A stretch of DNA of 64,000 nt. Source: Dipetalonema caudispina. Lineage: Eukaryota > Nematoda > Chromadorea > Rhabditida > Onchocercidae. The number at the start of each line of letters is the position of its first letter. Position 1 is the first letter of the stretch. This document shows positions 27,355-41,100 of this stretch, piece after piece. The notes under the pieces were generated by a model, which was given only the letters and a program-made list of their open reading frames with translations, had not been told where the DNA came from and made no database searches. A program made the translations under genes and the position numbers. Location: the NCBI GenBank assembly GCA_013365325.1, contig JABVXV010000034.1, forward strand, positions 335,842 to 399,841. Direction: 5' to 3'.

Positions 27355-30012
27355 TTAAGTAATAACTTTAAAATTATTTTTACTTAAAAGGACTGTTTGA
27401 AGATGATTTGTCATAGTTAATCCAGAAATCATACATAATCCTGCAAGAGGATACAATTTATGCCCAGAAGATGAAAATATTACGGAAGGTTTCTAATAAA
27501 GTAGATGAAAGTTACTTTTATCATTTTATTGACATATCACTGATAATACGTCTTTAATTAAACTACTTCTCAGCGCACTAATTAGTGTGCACTAACGACT
27601 ACTGATATTGTATAAAAATATATGCGGCTTGTTTTTTCTGAATTTAAAAATTCTGGAAAATATAAATTTTCATTGTATACTTTCATTTGTTTTGTAAAAG
27701 ATATAAAAAATTTACCTAAAACAAGTAACATAGCACCATTTAGGTAAAAAAATCCTGTCTTGAAGGCTTGGTAAAAAGCCTGAACACAATCACGCTTATA
27801 TACCGAATTCAGTGCTTTTTTTCGTCTATTTTTACAATCACTTAATGAAATACATCCCTAAAGATTTTTCTTTTTTGATAACTTATTTAACAATTGCAAG
27901 AGGTAATTTGAAATTTTCAAAAATTTTAGAAGAACATGAAATTTTTAATCATTCTTAAAATTTTATCTGAAGCTATATAACAATAAAAAGGGTATGTTGA
28001 AAATTTCTAATGCTAAATTGTTACTGAAATTTGAAATTAAAACAAATATATCTTAATATGAAAAATGTATACCGCAGATTTTATTCTAAAATGAAATGCA
28101 AGTTTTAATGTTATTGATACGTAACATGCGATGGTCACGCATGCATGTCACATAAAATATCTTTCAGAAGAAATTTCTTACATCATAATTAGAACTTAGT
28201 ATTATCACGAAAAAATTAAAAATATTTTTTTCATTTCAATTTTCACCTTATGATATGCATTATACTAAAATATTACTTTTAATAAAGTATTCAAAATATA
28301 TGTATATGCATATATTCAATCTATACATTATTCTAAAAGAATTTAAATTTAGAATGGAAGAAATGAATTATTCCACATTGATACTATTAGCAGATGAGCA
28401 CTAAGATTTATTGGAATTTTTTTGAAATTTGAAAAGAAGGGATTAAATTGGAAATGGATACAATAAAATGATTTAGATTATATCAAGTTATCATATTCTC
28501 ATTGAAGTATTCATACCCAATTTTTTTTAAATCGATTTGCATAACTCGGTATTCGGAGAAAATTTGTTTCATTGAAGGATACGACAAATCGTTCATATGC
28601 AAACTGTTCGCAATACATGGAATGATATTCGGATCGACAACATGACCACGGTAATGAACTCATTTCACTGAAAATGGATATCTACATTGGATTATAATGC
28701 TTCAATTTGCAATATTTTTTTATATTGGTAATTGGATGAGTAGTAGTAGTAGTAGCAGTATATTCATTGAATTAAATTAAAGCAATTAATTAATTAATCA
28801 ATTTATTTTTATTTTATTAAAAATTATTGGTAGTATAAATTTCAGAACATAATTGAATACTAATCTCATAAAGTAACTGTTCCCTTAAGATACTTAAACT
28901 ATTCGTAGTAGCTTTTTAATTTTTTACAGACTAATTAATACATATATTTCATACAATGTAATTAATGAAGGATTTTTTCAACTTTAAAATAAGCATTAAA
29001 AAATTGACTTTACTTGTATAAATTATCTCGGAAAGCAGTATCAGGTGTTAGATAATGCAACCAAATGAGATGCGCTTCTACACCTTGCACCGAAACCCCA
29101 CAACATTCAAATCTTTGTTGGATGATATTAATTTCCTTTAAGTATCAGTAATCTAATATTAAAAAATAAATTCTCATAAGGTAAAATTAACTTTTGATTT
29201 AATTGATAAAATATAATACTTACCTGAGCATAATCACTATCACTGATGGCATTCTTCACAGCATACAATATATTATCACGGATAGGTTTTTGCCAAGTAA
29301 GGCATAAAATGAATAGGAGAAATCCACATCCTAATGTTGCTATACTGGATATAACTAACTCATATTTCAATAATTTTAGGTCTAAAAAATTTTCCGAAAA
29401 TTCTGCTGCTTCCATGAAACTGAAAATATTAATGTAACAGACTGCATTTGTGATTAATTAGCTTCATCAAAATGAAAGCTTAAAAATGAAAAATTTCGCT
29501 AAATTTCAAGGTCATTAATGAGAAATTAAAAAGTAACTACCAAAATTTGTGAATTCGAAATGGACTAATGATAGTGATAAATGTTGCGTATAAATTGATA
29601 AAAAAAACACCCAAAAATAAACCATAACGTTGCATAAAATTTGGTAATATTTTACTAAAAAGTAAATAAATGTTTAACAATAATAATGATAATACAAAGA
29701 TAGGAATAATTATTAGTAATAATGGAAATGGTAATAGTGATAATATGATAACAGATATACTTACTGATATGCCATAAATTTCGATGAGCTATGGAGAGTA
29801 ACAATAAGAGCAGTGCCACAAAGTAGAAGTTGCAAGAAGAGAATGAAAAGTATAATTCGAGCAACAATTGTCGGTGGTATTTTCTTCATATTTACCATTT
29901 CTGTCAGGTGTTTTATCATTTTTGTCATCAATGGTTTTCCGGATTTTGGTTCCGTTCGATCCATTATTACTGATGATTTTATGAATTGCAATGTCATTGA
30001 TAGCAATAAATT
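27355..30012 (-). CDS. Tetraspanin with long extracellular loop
   Basis: Four-pass membrane scaffold protein. Seven exons join in phase: 30012-29765, 29654-29541, 29419-29224, 29135-29014, 28667-28517, 27857-27716, 27440-27355 (TAA). The order is: a basic cytoplasmic segment, TM1 (VARIILFILFLQ), TM2 (YGLFLGVFFINLY), TM3 (ISSIATLGCGFLLFI), a large loop, then TM4 (NGAMLLVLGLCMISGL). The loop carries the family signature FECCG, then PWSCC, a further Cys (MYC) and WGC, which is why the call is firm although each exon is short. It is a long loop, as in the peripherin-like group. Translation could begin at the ATG at 29964 (336 aa) or 30006 (350 aa), or the gene may extend to exons at 30729-30888 and 34342-34428. 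A minus-strand AATAAA lies at 27244-27249. I cannot assign a specific tsp orthologue. Confidence 0.88.
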
Positions 30013-30728
30013 CTGCTTTTTGTATAATAAGAGATAGTGTTAAATTAGCGAATTATCAAATTATCATCATCACGTATAAAATGTTGAATTTAATTAGAAA
30101 AATTTGCTCACAATCTTCAAAGATGGACATAGCTCAGTAAGTGAACAATGTTAATTTACATTAGTTAATTATGCAAATGCAATACCAAACTTTGCAATCT
30201 TTCATTAAGAATGTTTTGATCTAAAAAATTCGTTTATTTGGAATTGTAAATGAATGAGATCAGTTAACAACGATTTTGGAATATAAAAACTAACAGCAAC
30301 CACTTTTTAATTGGCCTTCGTGTAACAATGAATTTTTTTAAAAATTTTTTTTCGATTAGTGATCGATGACTTCTGTTTTGTTGAATAATTAATTTTCTTA
30401 AAAATTTCATCTTTTTTTTGACACTGATAAAAATAAATAACTTATTGATTTTTCTAATGAAAACTATCAAATAAATTGTAAATGAATTACTTGAAGCAAA
30501 ATTTTGAAATTTGAAGTTTTCTCATTTGGAACAAAAAAGATTTTTTTTTTTATGCTCGCCTAATCCAGATGATATCTTTCGAAAAAAATTGAACCAATTT
30601 TAAATTTTGATCTGGATTAATTACAGAGCCAAATTTCAAAGATTTGAACTTGGTCAAATAATTTCATATCACTGACATGAAAATAATTCTTGCAGTAAAG
30701 AATATTTTCAACTTCTTTCACCTTAAAC

Positions 30729-30888
30729 TTGTTTCATCCATCTGATTTTTCGATCATCTACTTCGGTAGATTCTTTGCTCTCATGGATTTTTGCCATATC
30801 ATCGCGATATCGTCCTTTGTCATCAATCAGTTTGCTCTTTTTGACTTTTATAGTTTCAAGTTTTTTCGAACAAAACTTCAAACACATC
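30729..30888 (-). CDS. Candidate tetraspanin N-terminal exon with frameshift
   Basis: The minus strand has an acceptor (GATGCAG) before 30888 and a donor (GTTTAA) after 30729. The segment reads as a polar, protein-like sequence in two frames that switch at a six-base A run (T6 at 30861-30866 on plus): DVFEVLFEK before it, then KSKLIDDKGRYRDD and DDRKIRWMKQ after it. The length is 160 nt, one more than 53 codons. With one base fewer in that run it would be phase 0 at both ends, matching exons on either side. This is an inferred exon, and the frameshift is probably a sequencing or assembly error. Confidence 0.4.
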
Positions 30889-32368
30889 CTGCATCGATTA
30901 ATTGTGTCATTAACAAATTAATCGTTTCATACAAAAAAAAAAAGAAAATTTTCCTAATTTAATTCTACCTTAAAATTCTATACTTCTTCTCCGTTTCAAC
31001 AAATTAAACCCTACTAATTATTGTTACCTCATACTGCAAAAAAAAAAAAAAAAAAAAAAAATAATTCAAACAATTCAGGTCATAATAGGTCACAGCATCC
31101 TTTCATAGTTATCCTTTGACGGACAATGAGTGATTTCGAATCGCAGTCATTTTTTTTTTTAATGTTTGTTCAACGGTATTGTAATCGAAAGTAAATTGTA
31201 CTTTGTGACCTTTTCTTTCTTATTTTACCCTTTAAGTAATACCTCTATATACGTAATTGGTTCGGATGAATAGAAATGGGGTAAATTACGAGAGGTCATA
31301 TACAGAGGCAATAGAATAGGTTTAGTTCCTTCCTTTTTTTTTTTTTTCTAACTTTTTTTTAAAGAGTTCCACCTCTTTGAGCTGTTCAGAAATTGGAGCA
31401 ATATTTTTTCATTGTAGAATTTTGTTTAAATCTTTCATCACTTTCGAAGTGTTACATTGTCCTCTCTCCCTTCTCTCTACCTCTCCTCTTCTTTCCCGAC
31501 TTCCCGATCCCCGAGCAATTGAGGATACTAATTTTTCATTCTATTGTATATTCCTGTACTTTTGAATTCTATCTTTGAGATTCATTCATGCATATATTTA
31601 TTTTTTCAGTCATTTCTATTTGATATTTCGGTACGATTAACATTTAGTTCAGTGGTAATTCTATCTAATATTGATGAATCGAGAGGTCATCGATCAGTTA
31701 CAACATATTAAAATCAAAATAATTGAAATCGATAATTTCGTTTTTGACGAAATTTTAACAAATAATTAAATTTGCTTACAAATAATACCAAAATATTCAT
31801 AAATTTCAGTAGAATTTATTCTATATTACTGATTAATTTGATGGAATAATTTTTAAACAATTTTATTTGTCTGAACTATGATGAAACTCCCACTTTGGAT
31901 AGTTTCATCATTGTCCGACAAAAATAGATCAGACAAATTTATCACTTTCTTATTTTTATGTTACCACCCAATGATTTTTGTTTAAAATAAATTCTTTAAA
32001 TTCCTTGAAAATTGGCGTCCTTAATGCGTATTCAATTATTTGTTTTTCATTACATATAAGAATTATGAAAGATAGTAACGAAACTAAAAATAATTATAGG
32101 AGAAATGATAGAAATAAATGTGTGCTAAATTTGATCCGCTTGATTGCTATTGAAATATTTTCCTCTCATAAATTAATAATTGTTAGGTATGAAAAAAAAA
32201 AAAAAAAAAGAAATGTCATATACCAAATGATATTAAATAATTAATTTGACCTATCAGCATGACATATCTTTTTGACATGTCGAAAATTTTCTATTGATGA
32301 TAGATGAATTGTAAAATACAACATTTCGTTTCTCTTAAACTCAACATATTTGGTGGAAATTAAATCAG

Positions 32369-32401
<33 letters not shown>

Positions 32402-33191
32402 GCAGGAGGAAAAGAAAAAGAATCCATTCCGGTAGGTAATTTCATCAAATTTAATCCAAAAAAAAGAAAAAAAAAACTTCGTGTCACATTTGCTGTTTTC
32501 CTCCATTATGGTAAATCTTTCCTTTTTCTTCCACCTCAATTGTCATCCAACAAGTGGGAACTTTTTATTTTAATATTTCGCGACGAAGTGTTAATATCTT
32601 TTTCTTTTTTTGCTCCATCTCATCTGTTTGTTTACTTTTAAACTCTTTGTGGAATTTGTCATAAAATTTGTCTCACATTATCATTAATTCAATTAGCAGA
32701 ATTTTTCGAAAATGTGAAATATTTGTGCAAATGTATGAAATTTAAGTGAAGAGAATATTTGATTTAAATTTAGGACAGAAATGCTAATTTGAAAGGATAA
32801 TAAGGACATTTTGGGATAAGTGAGGATGAAATATTCCAAAGGTGAATGATGATATGGTTACATTGACCTGTTCAAAAGACTATTTAAGTGAGGATAGGAG
32901 GATAAATGGATACAGGTAAGATATTAAAGATAGACGAAGCAACAGGAAATGGATGAATTGAAGGAAAGGAATGAGGCCTTCATACATTTTAGGCAATTTG
33001 TTATTATTATTATTATTGTTGTTGATATTCTTTAGATAGAGGGAAGAGATAGAACTGAATTTTCCGCTCCTCTAAGCAGTTCTTCTCATTGAATTATTAA
33101 AATTATCATCAAAATTACCATCGTCGCTGTTGCTGTTGTAACCGAAATCATTATTATGATTACTATTACTACTTTTATTATATTGTTATTA

Positions 33192-33192
<1 letters not shown>

Positions 33193-33276
<84 letters not shown>
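33193..33276. repeat. (ATT)n microsatellite
   Basis: About 28 ATT units without interruption, flanked by degenerate ATT/GTT units. Confidence 0.95.
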
Positions 33277-33277
<1 letters not shown>

Positions 33278-34341
33278 TTTGCTACTGCTATTATTATTAT
33301 TATTGTTACCGAATATTCATCTTCATATAATTATAATTATTGTCACAAAATATCAAAGCTGAGATCGATTTTTTTTCTTACTTTGAAAGATTTTTTTTTT
33401 TTTTTGTCATTCCAAAATCCTTTTTGTTTTTCATCACTTTCCCTCACGCGCAATGAAAGACGAAAAGTGCGGAAATGATTTTTAAGAGATTTTTTTTTTT
33501 AAATTTTTTGCGTATTTCAACGAATTAATAATGGAAATCTAGTACTGTTAACATCATTTTTCCCTTTCCTTTACACGATATGTTAAGGAAATGGATAGAA
33601 ATAATTTTTAAGAGATTGTTTTTTTTTTTTTCTTTCTCGATTTTGTATATTTTTAAAATCTAGCAAATGACGTTTTTTTTTTTTTCTTTTTTTTTTTGTT
33701 TTTCTTTTGCAACACAGATTTGAAGAAATTAAAATAAAAGCATGATTGAGATCTTGATGGATAAAGAAAGGATAAAAAGTGGACAATTAGATTATAAATA
33801 GGAACTTATAATATCTTCGGAGTTTTGCTTTTTTCCAAGCATTGTTATTTTTGAATTGACATTAACAGATCACACATGGATTATCAGCCATGGATAATAC
33901 AGGTGTATGTATGTTTATAAATATTTATAATTTCTATGTGATTATTTTTTTATCTTGTCAACTTTAATTTGCAAATAAAAGGATGAAGAGACAGAGACAC
34001 TCGAATTAAAATCTTCTTGATTAATTTTTTTGGAAAATTTAACAAGATCTGAAATTCGACGGTTACAGGAGTAATTAATGTTTACAGTTCATTAATTATG
34101 GCCTGATAAAATTGTAGGAGGAAGAAATACAGGGAAGTTTAACCTTATAATCAATCATAACCATCATAATTTCGATAATATTTTATATATACAAACTAAT
34201 ATAACCACTATGAACTCTGATATAACCAATTCTTGAATTTTAGGCAAAAAAATTTTAATTGGAAATTTTCAATGGTTATTTATTTTTCACAACTGAAAAC
34301 TCATAAATGTTTTGAATTTAACTGATTATTGTATTTCTTAC

Positions 34342-34428
34342 CAAATACTCAAATTCATTCACCGTTGCAACCAATTTATTGTAGGAATGAGGTCGCTCAG
34401 TTTGATTATTCATATATGTCTTTCTTTT
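34342..34428 (-). CDS. Candidate first exon of tetraspanin or separate gene
   Basis: The minus strand has a good acceptor (TTTTACAG) before 34428 and a strong donor (GTAAGA) after 34342. The 87-nt exon is open throughout, with an ATG at 34413 (MNNQTERPHSYNKL, then VATVNEFEYL). An acceptor 15 nt before an ATG is what a spliced-leader first exon looks like. It ends in phase 0, which fits the exons at 30888 and 30012, so it may be the start of the tetraspanin gene. That link needs introns of several kb and is not proven. Confidence 0.45.
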
Positions 34429-35178
34429 CTGTAAAATGAATAATGATACATTTATTTTCTTTTCCTTTTTTTTTTTTTTTTTTTTTACATTAAAATATAT
34501 CTTTTCAAACAAAAGATGATGAGGTCGAGAATAAGATTTAGAGCACAAATTTCAAAGGATAGGACATTAAAATTTATGTGTCACCAATTTTAGTATAGAG
34601 CTGATCGAATGAATGAATTGGGTGCAACGTTTAACAACTATCCATCTTTTAAATTCACGGAAATCACCTCACTTCTCATTAGTAATGTTACTGGATTACT
34701 TGAAAGATGCAAGTCATTTTGTTGGATATGTAAAATTAAATTTTTGTGATTATTTTTTAAAATTAGCAAATTCTTTATCGAAGTATTATTATTTGTATAA
34801 GTCTAGAATCCTAATCCTATTCTATCTTATACTATTCTACTTAAATAGTAAAAAAAAAAAAAAAAAAAAAAAAAAATTAAATGCAAAACAATGCTTACAA
34901 TAGCTAAAGTATTATTACACGTAACATTTTGAAAGGTCATTTATCTTCTGGGAACTCATTTTTAATCTCTTCAGTTGTGAAGTTAAGAAATTTATTAAAA
35001 AGTTTGTTATAATAATGATATTGATTATTTATTATTATTATTATTGTTATTGTTACGCAGATTATTATGCTTGTTACATTCGCAAGATTAACAAAATTTC
35101 TTGCAAAACGTGATCAGAGTCTAATTACTTCAGGTGAAATATTTTTTATAAATCGGGTAACAATAAAACAAGCAGATA
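34429..35178. promoter_or_regulatory. Possible divergent upstream region
   Basis: About 750 bp separates the candidate first exon on the minus strand (ATG 34413) from the hedgehog-related gene on the plus strand (ATG 35179). It contains poly-A runs and short ATT repeats. I see no clear TATA or operator motif, so the regulatory role is inferred from layout only. Confidence 0.3.
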
Positions 35179-38100
35179 ATGTTGCCGAATTCAGTGATAT
35201 TTTTCTTACTATTATCATTACTGATGAAATATTCAGCAACGATAACATATCGTTGTGATGATGATCAAGTCATTGTTGTACAAAGCTTTGGAAATGATAC
35301 TATACGGATGCATTGCCAAAAACCGATCCTTTGTGGTCTTCGATTTTTAGTACGTTCCATATCTTTAATATAATACGAAGCATAAATTTGTTATTTATTC
35401 TAAAAATCACAAATTTCAAACTTTCTTCAGGATATCTGATTATCTATTCATGATAATATAAAGGATATCACTTGCTATCATATCATAAATTATTAATAGT
35501 ATTGGTGGGAAAAAAAAAGCTTAGATTTAATTCTACATTTACTCCTACTCTTTGTTTTCTAATATTTTAAATTTCAAGAAATTTTTTTCCAACGATTTTT
35601 ATTTTAGGGAAATAAAAGCTTTCCTTTTACTTCTTCAGATCGACTTACCTTTTGTTACTTTTCTCATCTTTATGTTACTGCCTGTTGAATGTTTGTAGAA
35701 ATGTCAATACAATCACCAACAATTATATTGTGGTGGCAAAACCAATTTTGTTGCTCACATACAACAGTTAACGCCCATTGCACCGTAAGTATGATTTTTA
35801 ATTATAATCATTTAATCAATATGTTTATTGATAAAATAAGTTTATCGTTATTATATGCGTAATAACTTAAGGTTTGAAGTTGATCAATTAATTAGATTAT
35901 TTCTAATTTAGCATCTTGAAGCTTACTTAGGTATTTTTTAACCAAGTGAAATAAATGAACGTATAGAAGTGAAAGAATTAAGGAGAAATGATAAAATGAG
36001 AAGGAGAATGAAAAGGTATGAAGTAAAGATATCAACATAAATTGAAATGTTTTGAATAAAATTTTAACTTATATCTGAATTTAAACAGATTTTACATGCC
36101 ATTTAAGTAATTCTTTGTATCCATTCAGATTTGGGTCGAATATTATTGTTAATCATAGAATAAGCTTAATTGTTTTGGATTTTAACCTAATATCAAAGGA
36201 TGAATCTAATAATTTCTTACATTCAATCATTTATTATTATTACTATTATTCATTATTATTATTATTGTTATTATTATTATCATTTTTATTATTATTGTTA
36301 TCATTAATATGTAAGAAAGTAAACTTTTAATTTTTGTTTAAGATTAATGAAATTTAATTAAAATTAATATTATAGCGTGATACATACATGTTGTAATTTG
36401 ACGATTAATGAGGATGTTCAAATAAAAGCGCATACAGGAAATGATTGCTTCTTGTATGATTTACCAGATGGATCAAATGGTACAACAGCTGAGGAATTAG
36501 AAAAGCAAGACAAAGAAGGCTATACATTATTAAAGAATATTAATAAAATACCGGAACAATTTGCGGATTTTTCGGGTTATCGCCTCAGGCTTTATTTGCT
36601 ACGTAAAAAGGAACCATCACAGTTTGTGATAAAGGGTGTCGAACGAAACGAGTAGGCTTTTTAAGTTAAATTAACAATAATATATTATACAAATTTCCGC
36701 TAATCCGCAAAAGAATTAGATATTTCCGGGAAATATTTGCAACGAATTAATAATATCATCCGTTTCAGGAGATTTCTTTATTCATCATGAATTATTAATA
36801 TTATTATCGAGGTATCCTTGATAAAAACCTGAAAATTTTAATCAACCGAAAATTTTACCATCTCCTTCACTGAATAATAACAGATTATTAATATTAGTGA
36901 AAAATAAGTTTTATTTTTTGAAGTTTAAAACACTAATTACATTTAGGGCTGGCTATCGGGTAACCATTTGTAGTATACAATGTCAAAATGATACTGAAAA
37001 GATGAAAGCAGTAATTTATGACGAAAAGCATGTAGATTTGAATAAAAAAGAATCAGCTATCAATGATAGTAATTTGAATCATATCAAGCTTACATTACGG
37101 AATTTGACCAATGATGGACAATGGATTATTGCCACCTGGGCAGAATGGTCCTATAAACAGTTAGTTAAATAATTTTGCATCTTTTGTGGTAGTTTTTTTT
37201 TTTTTTTTTGTTAAAGCAAACAACAAAATATACATTTTCATGTGGTATTTTTATTGTAAAAAAAACCAATTAAATTTTTTTATTTTTCAATTGTTTCACA
37301 TTTAATGTCATTTTCAATTTATATTAATATCTCCACTTAAAATTTACTTTGTTATTGAACAAAAACGATAATTAAGGAAGTGTTAATATATTAAAATTAT
37401 TGACTGAATGAGGGAATAGTTAAAGTAAACATTCTAGAAAATTTGTAATCCAAAATTATTTACTAAATTTAAATTTAAAGGTATTGAACTAATATTGGAA
37501 ATGTAATGATTTCTTTACTAATAATTATGACTTAATCATGTCTTACAATCAAAATGTAGCATACATTTGTCTTGGCCTATTAATTATTACTTGTCTAACA
37601 AAAATTACTACCATAGGGAGACAAGAAAAAAATGAATACTTTGGTCAATATGAAATGAAATTATATTTGTATTATTTCAGATGGTCAGAATGGAGTACAG
37701 AACGAAAGATTGAATTTAATGATTTGAATGGGACAAAAGGGAAAGGTCATCGGTATCGTATTCATCAAACTGATAAAAAAATTAAAACTGCTGCTGGGAA
37801 AGGTAAATAAGATAGAAAATAGTTAGGAAGAATACTAAGGAAAAATTGTGAATATCAACCGGGCACAGGCATATTATTCTTAATTTCATTAAAAGATGTA
37901 TTTGAACTGTTTAGTTAGTGCTAAGTACTTTTCTGATTTGCATATTTCATTTAAAAAAAAAGAAAAACCATCCGTTTCCATGCTAAATTTGTTAATTTAG
38001 TTTCTGATATAAGAAGATTTATTGATAAACAACAAAGGATTATTTCTAAATTTTTTGTTTCAAGAAAGAAAATAGAAGAGTAGTAGATTAGAATCATACC

Positions 38101-41100
38101 TGGTAACAAATTTGGATATTTCAGGTAAACAAAAATCAGAAGGTATCAAAACATCCATTCATGGATCAAGGAAAGGTCATCGTCGAGTTCATAAAAAGAA
38201 TGATTCTAATGACTGTGACGATGACGAATACTACAGTGATGAAGAAATGAATAGGAGCGACGTCGCACAAGAAGAAGGAAAACTAAAAGAACGTCTCAGA
38301 AATTTTGGCAAAAAGGAGTTGTCTCAGGAAAAGCAAAAGCTTTCTGGATTGGGTATTCAAGAAAATTTGAAATCTGAATCAAAACCTTATAAAACAAATG
38401 AAACAGATCGAGGAGCGAATTTATTTCTTACCCGATCTGGAGAAACTGGGAATCAATCGAAAACAAAAGGAGGTACTTTTGTGGTAATTTAACTATGCAA
38501 ATTCTCCTAGTCTTTTTTTTTTTTAATACAAAATTGACAACCTGAAAATACTCGTGTGGCGTCTGCAAGTCAAAAATTTTTCAAATAGCTTAACTGAAAG
38601 GTTGATACCTAAGCTATCTGCAAATGATACCTTTTTGCTCATTTTAAGCAGCTTAATTGTTTTTATTTTTATTTTTTTCAATTAATCCATAGAATTTCAA
38701 GGCTTCAAGTAGTATTTGTAAGTGACAAAAGTAGTTCTGAGATTCAAACAAATCGTTCGACAATTTTTTTCCAACATTTCAGCCATTGAAAAAGGTCGAA
38801 GTCATAGTAGTGGTGCTATGGTTAATGCTACGAAAACGACAGGAAGCAAAAAGAAAGATCTTTCAAATGTAAAAAAGGGAGATGATGATGCAAATAAGAA
38901 GGTCTTTTGAAATTTAAATTCCTAAACATTTTTAAAACTGTTGAATTAAACGAAAAAAATAAGTAATTTAGAATTCGATGTTGTTAACGTTGTTGTTAAC
39001 TGTGCACCTGACAATTTCAATTTTACTAACTTTATTATTCCTGATTTTTTCTCTTAGCTTTTTCAGATTAAGCTTCTCAATTTTTTACCGACTTTATCAG
39101 GTTTTTAAATCTGCAGTTCATCAATTTCTTATAGTCAATTTTGTTGTAATCGATCATTTTCATCATCTGAACAATCACATTGTACATTGATTGTTCAAAT
39201 TAGATATCTTATCAGGCAGAGACAATAAATATGTTTCTGTTTCAGATTAATTTTTTGTTGAGATTTAATTACAGATGCGCAAATGTCAGATCAAGTTAAT
39301 CTATTTTTTTAATTCAGTTCATTTATTAGCCACAATTTACTGGAATAATTAGATTCAGTTTGTGATATTTTTTCGATTTTAATTTTGTTTACCATGTTTT
39401 GTTTATCTTAATTTTACAGCTATTAGCAGGAAAAAAAAGTGGTGAAGTGGAAAAAGGTGCGGTGAAAAAAATGAAACCACTCAAAGGTATTAGCATTTTT
39501 AAGTTATGAAAATATTCATATTCATTTCATACTTCTCAATTTCCTATTTTATTATTCTTTTTTTTAAAAGAAAAAACCTGCTTTAATTAGGTTATATTGC
39601 TTTCTAAATTGTCAATTATGAGTTAAATTTTAAATCAAATACACTAACTGCTACTTTTTGATCAAATTGGAAACGTCTAGGAAGGCAGTATTCGGCATGA
39701 AATAGTTTAAATCAATTAGAACATACTTCACAATTTCATTTTAATAAGCTTAGTGATAATAATATTGTTTTACACTTGGCTATATTAGTTTCTTGCTCAT
39801 TATTATATATTCGAATTTTTGCCAAGTTTGGATTTAAGATTTTTTCTCTAAGCTTAAATTGATTTATTGCCAAATTCTATTTTTCGAATTTTTCAATTTG
39901 CTTTTGAATATGTTTTACGTATTAATGATATATTTCCCGATTTCAAGACTTCTTTTATGCGCTAAATGCTGTCTTACGTACTTTTCGATTGAGTGATACA
40001 ACATTTTTCACTTAAAACGAAATTTGCAGTAAATTGCTATCAAACTTCTTCCGGCTGCTGAAGATGAATTGTTGAATATTGTAACATTCCGGAAATCTTT
40101 TGCTTGTATCATTGATTTTTTAATTTCAAACAAAACTGAAAAGAAATCAAACAAACAACTCGCTGTTTTTTCCAAAAATGAACAGTACGAATATTATGAA
40201 ATCAACCGGAAAATCCAAAAATTCTGGAATAAAGAGCTGTGAGATTGTTTAATATTTAGCAAATTGAAAATATTTCAACTATTGCAGAAAAATCAATGAC
40301 AATTGCTCCGAAAAAATTATCAGCAAATCAAACAGTTACTGATAAAAGTGGTACTTCTAAAGAGTTTAAAAAGGTTCTTTTTAGTTTATTTGTTTAACAG
40401 CTATATTATTATTATTATTTTTTTTTTTTTTTTGAAATTTTATTGAAAAAGATCAAAAATAAGAATCAAAAGATAAAAAAAGAAATGGAAAACTGAAGGA
40501 TTTTTGTGTTTAGGGATCTACTTCGGAGCAAAAAACTTCTAGTAAAAGTCCAGAAAATCAACCAGGAGAGAAGAAACATCATGAATTAAAAAATAAATTG
40601 GGATCTGGAAGTATACAACCATCAAAGTCAGTAAGTTCAGCTCGTAAAGCTGAAATAAGCCATGATTCAGTCTCAACTCCGGCACCAACTGGTGAAAAAG
40701 CTGGATCTATGCCGGCAATGAATTGTTTCAGTGCCGATACAAAAGTTTACACGCAAAATGGCGAAAAAACAATGAAAGAAGTTTTAGTAGGCGATTTTGT
40801 AAGTTTTTCGCTATTAAAATATATAATTGATTAAAGATCTTTTGAAGATTTCTTGGAGATTTTCATTTTTTTTTTTACTAACTGCCAATTTTGTAGTTGT
40901 TGCTTCCATAAAATCGGAAATGTCTAAGTGTGTTTGTACAGGTCCTTGTGCCGGTGAGTAAAAATCAATTGAGATATGAGCGAGTGGAAATGTTCTATCA
41001 TCGTGAACCGGAAACTCGAGCTAAGTTTGTAGTACTGGAAACGGAATCAGGTCGAAAATTGAGTCTAACGGAGTTACATCTTCTTCCGTTAGGTGATTGC

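Larger units (their letters stand above)
30013..34341. other. Long non-coding stretch, possibly tetraspanin intron
   Basis: Apart from the candidate exon at 30729-30888, I find only AT-rich sequence, poly-A/T runs (for example 31039-31061 and 32375-32401) and an ATT microsatellite. If the tetraspanin starts at 34413, this is intronic; otherwise it is intergenic. Confidence 0.5.

Noticed and set aside
30729..30962. 77-codon plus-strand ORF
   Set aside because: It is Phe/Ile-rich and the opposite strand is far more protein-like with splice signals, so the minus reading was preferred.
33583..33786. Lys-rich minus-strand ORF
   Set aside because: It spans several poly-T runs and has no domain.
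35067..35258. ORF overlapping the first hedgehog-related exon
   Set aside because: It is in a different frame from the signal peptide and Cys-rich domain and has no recognisable content.
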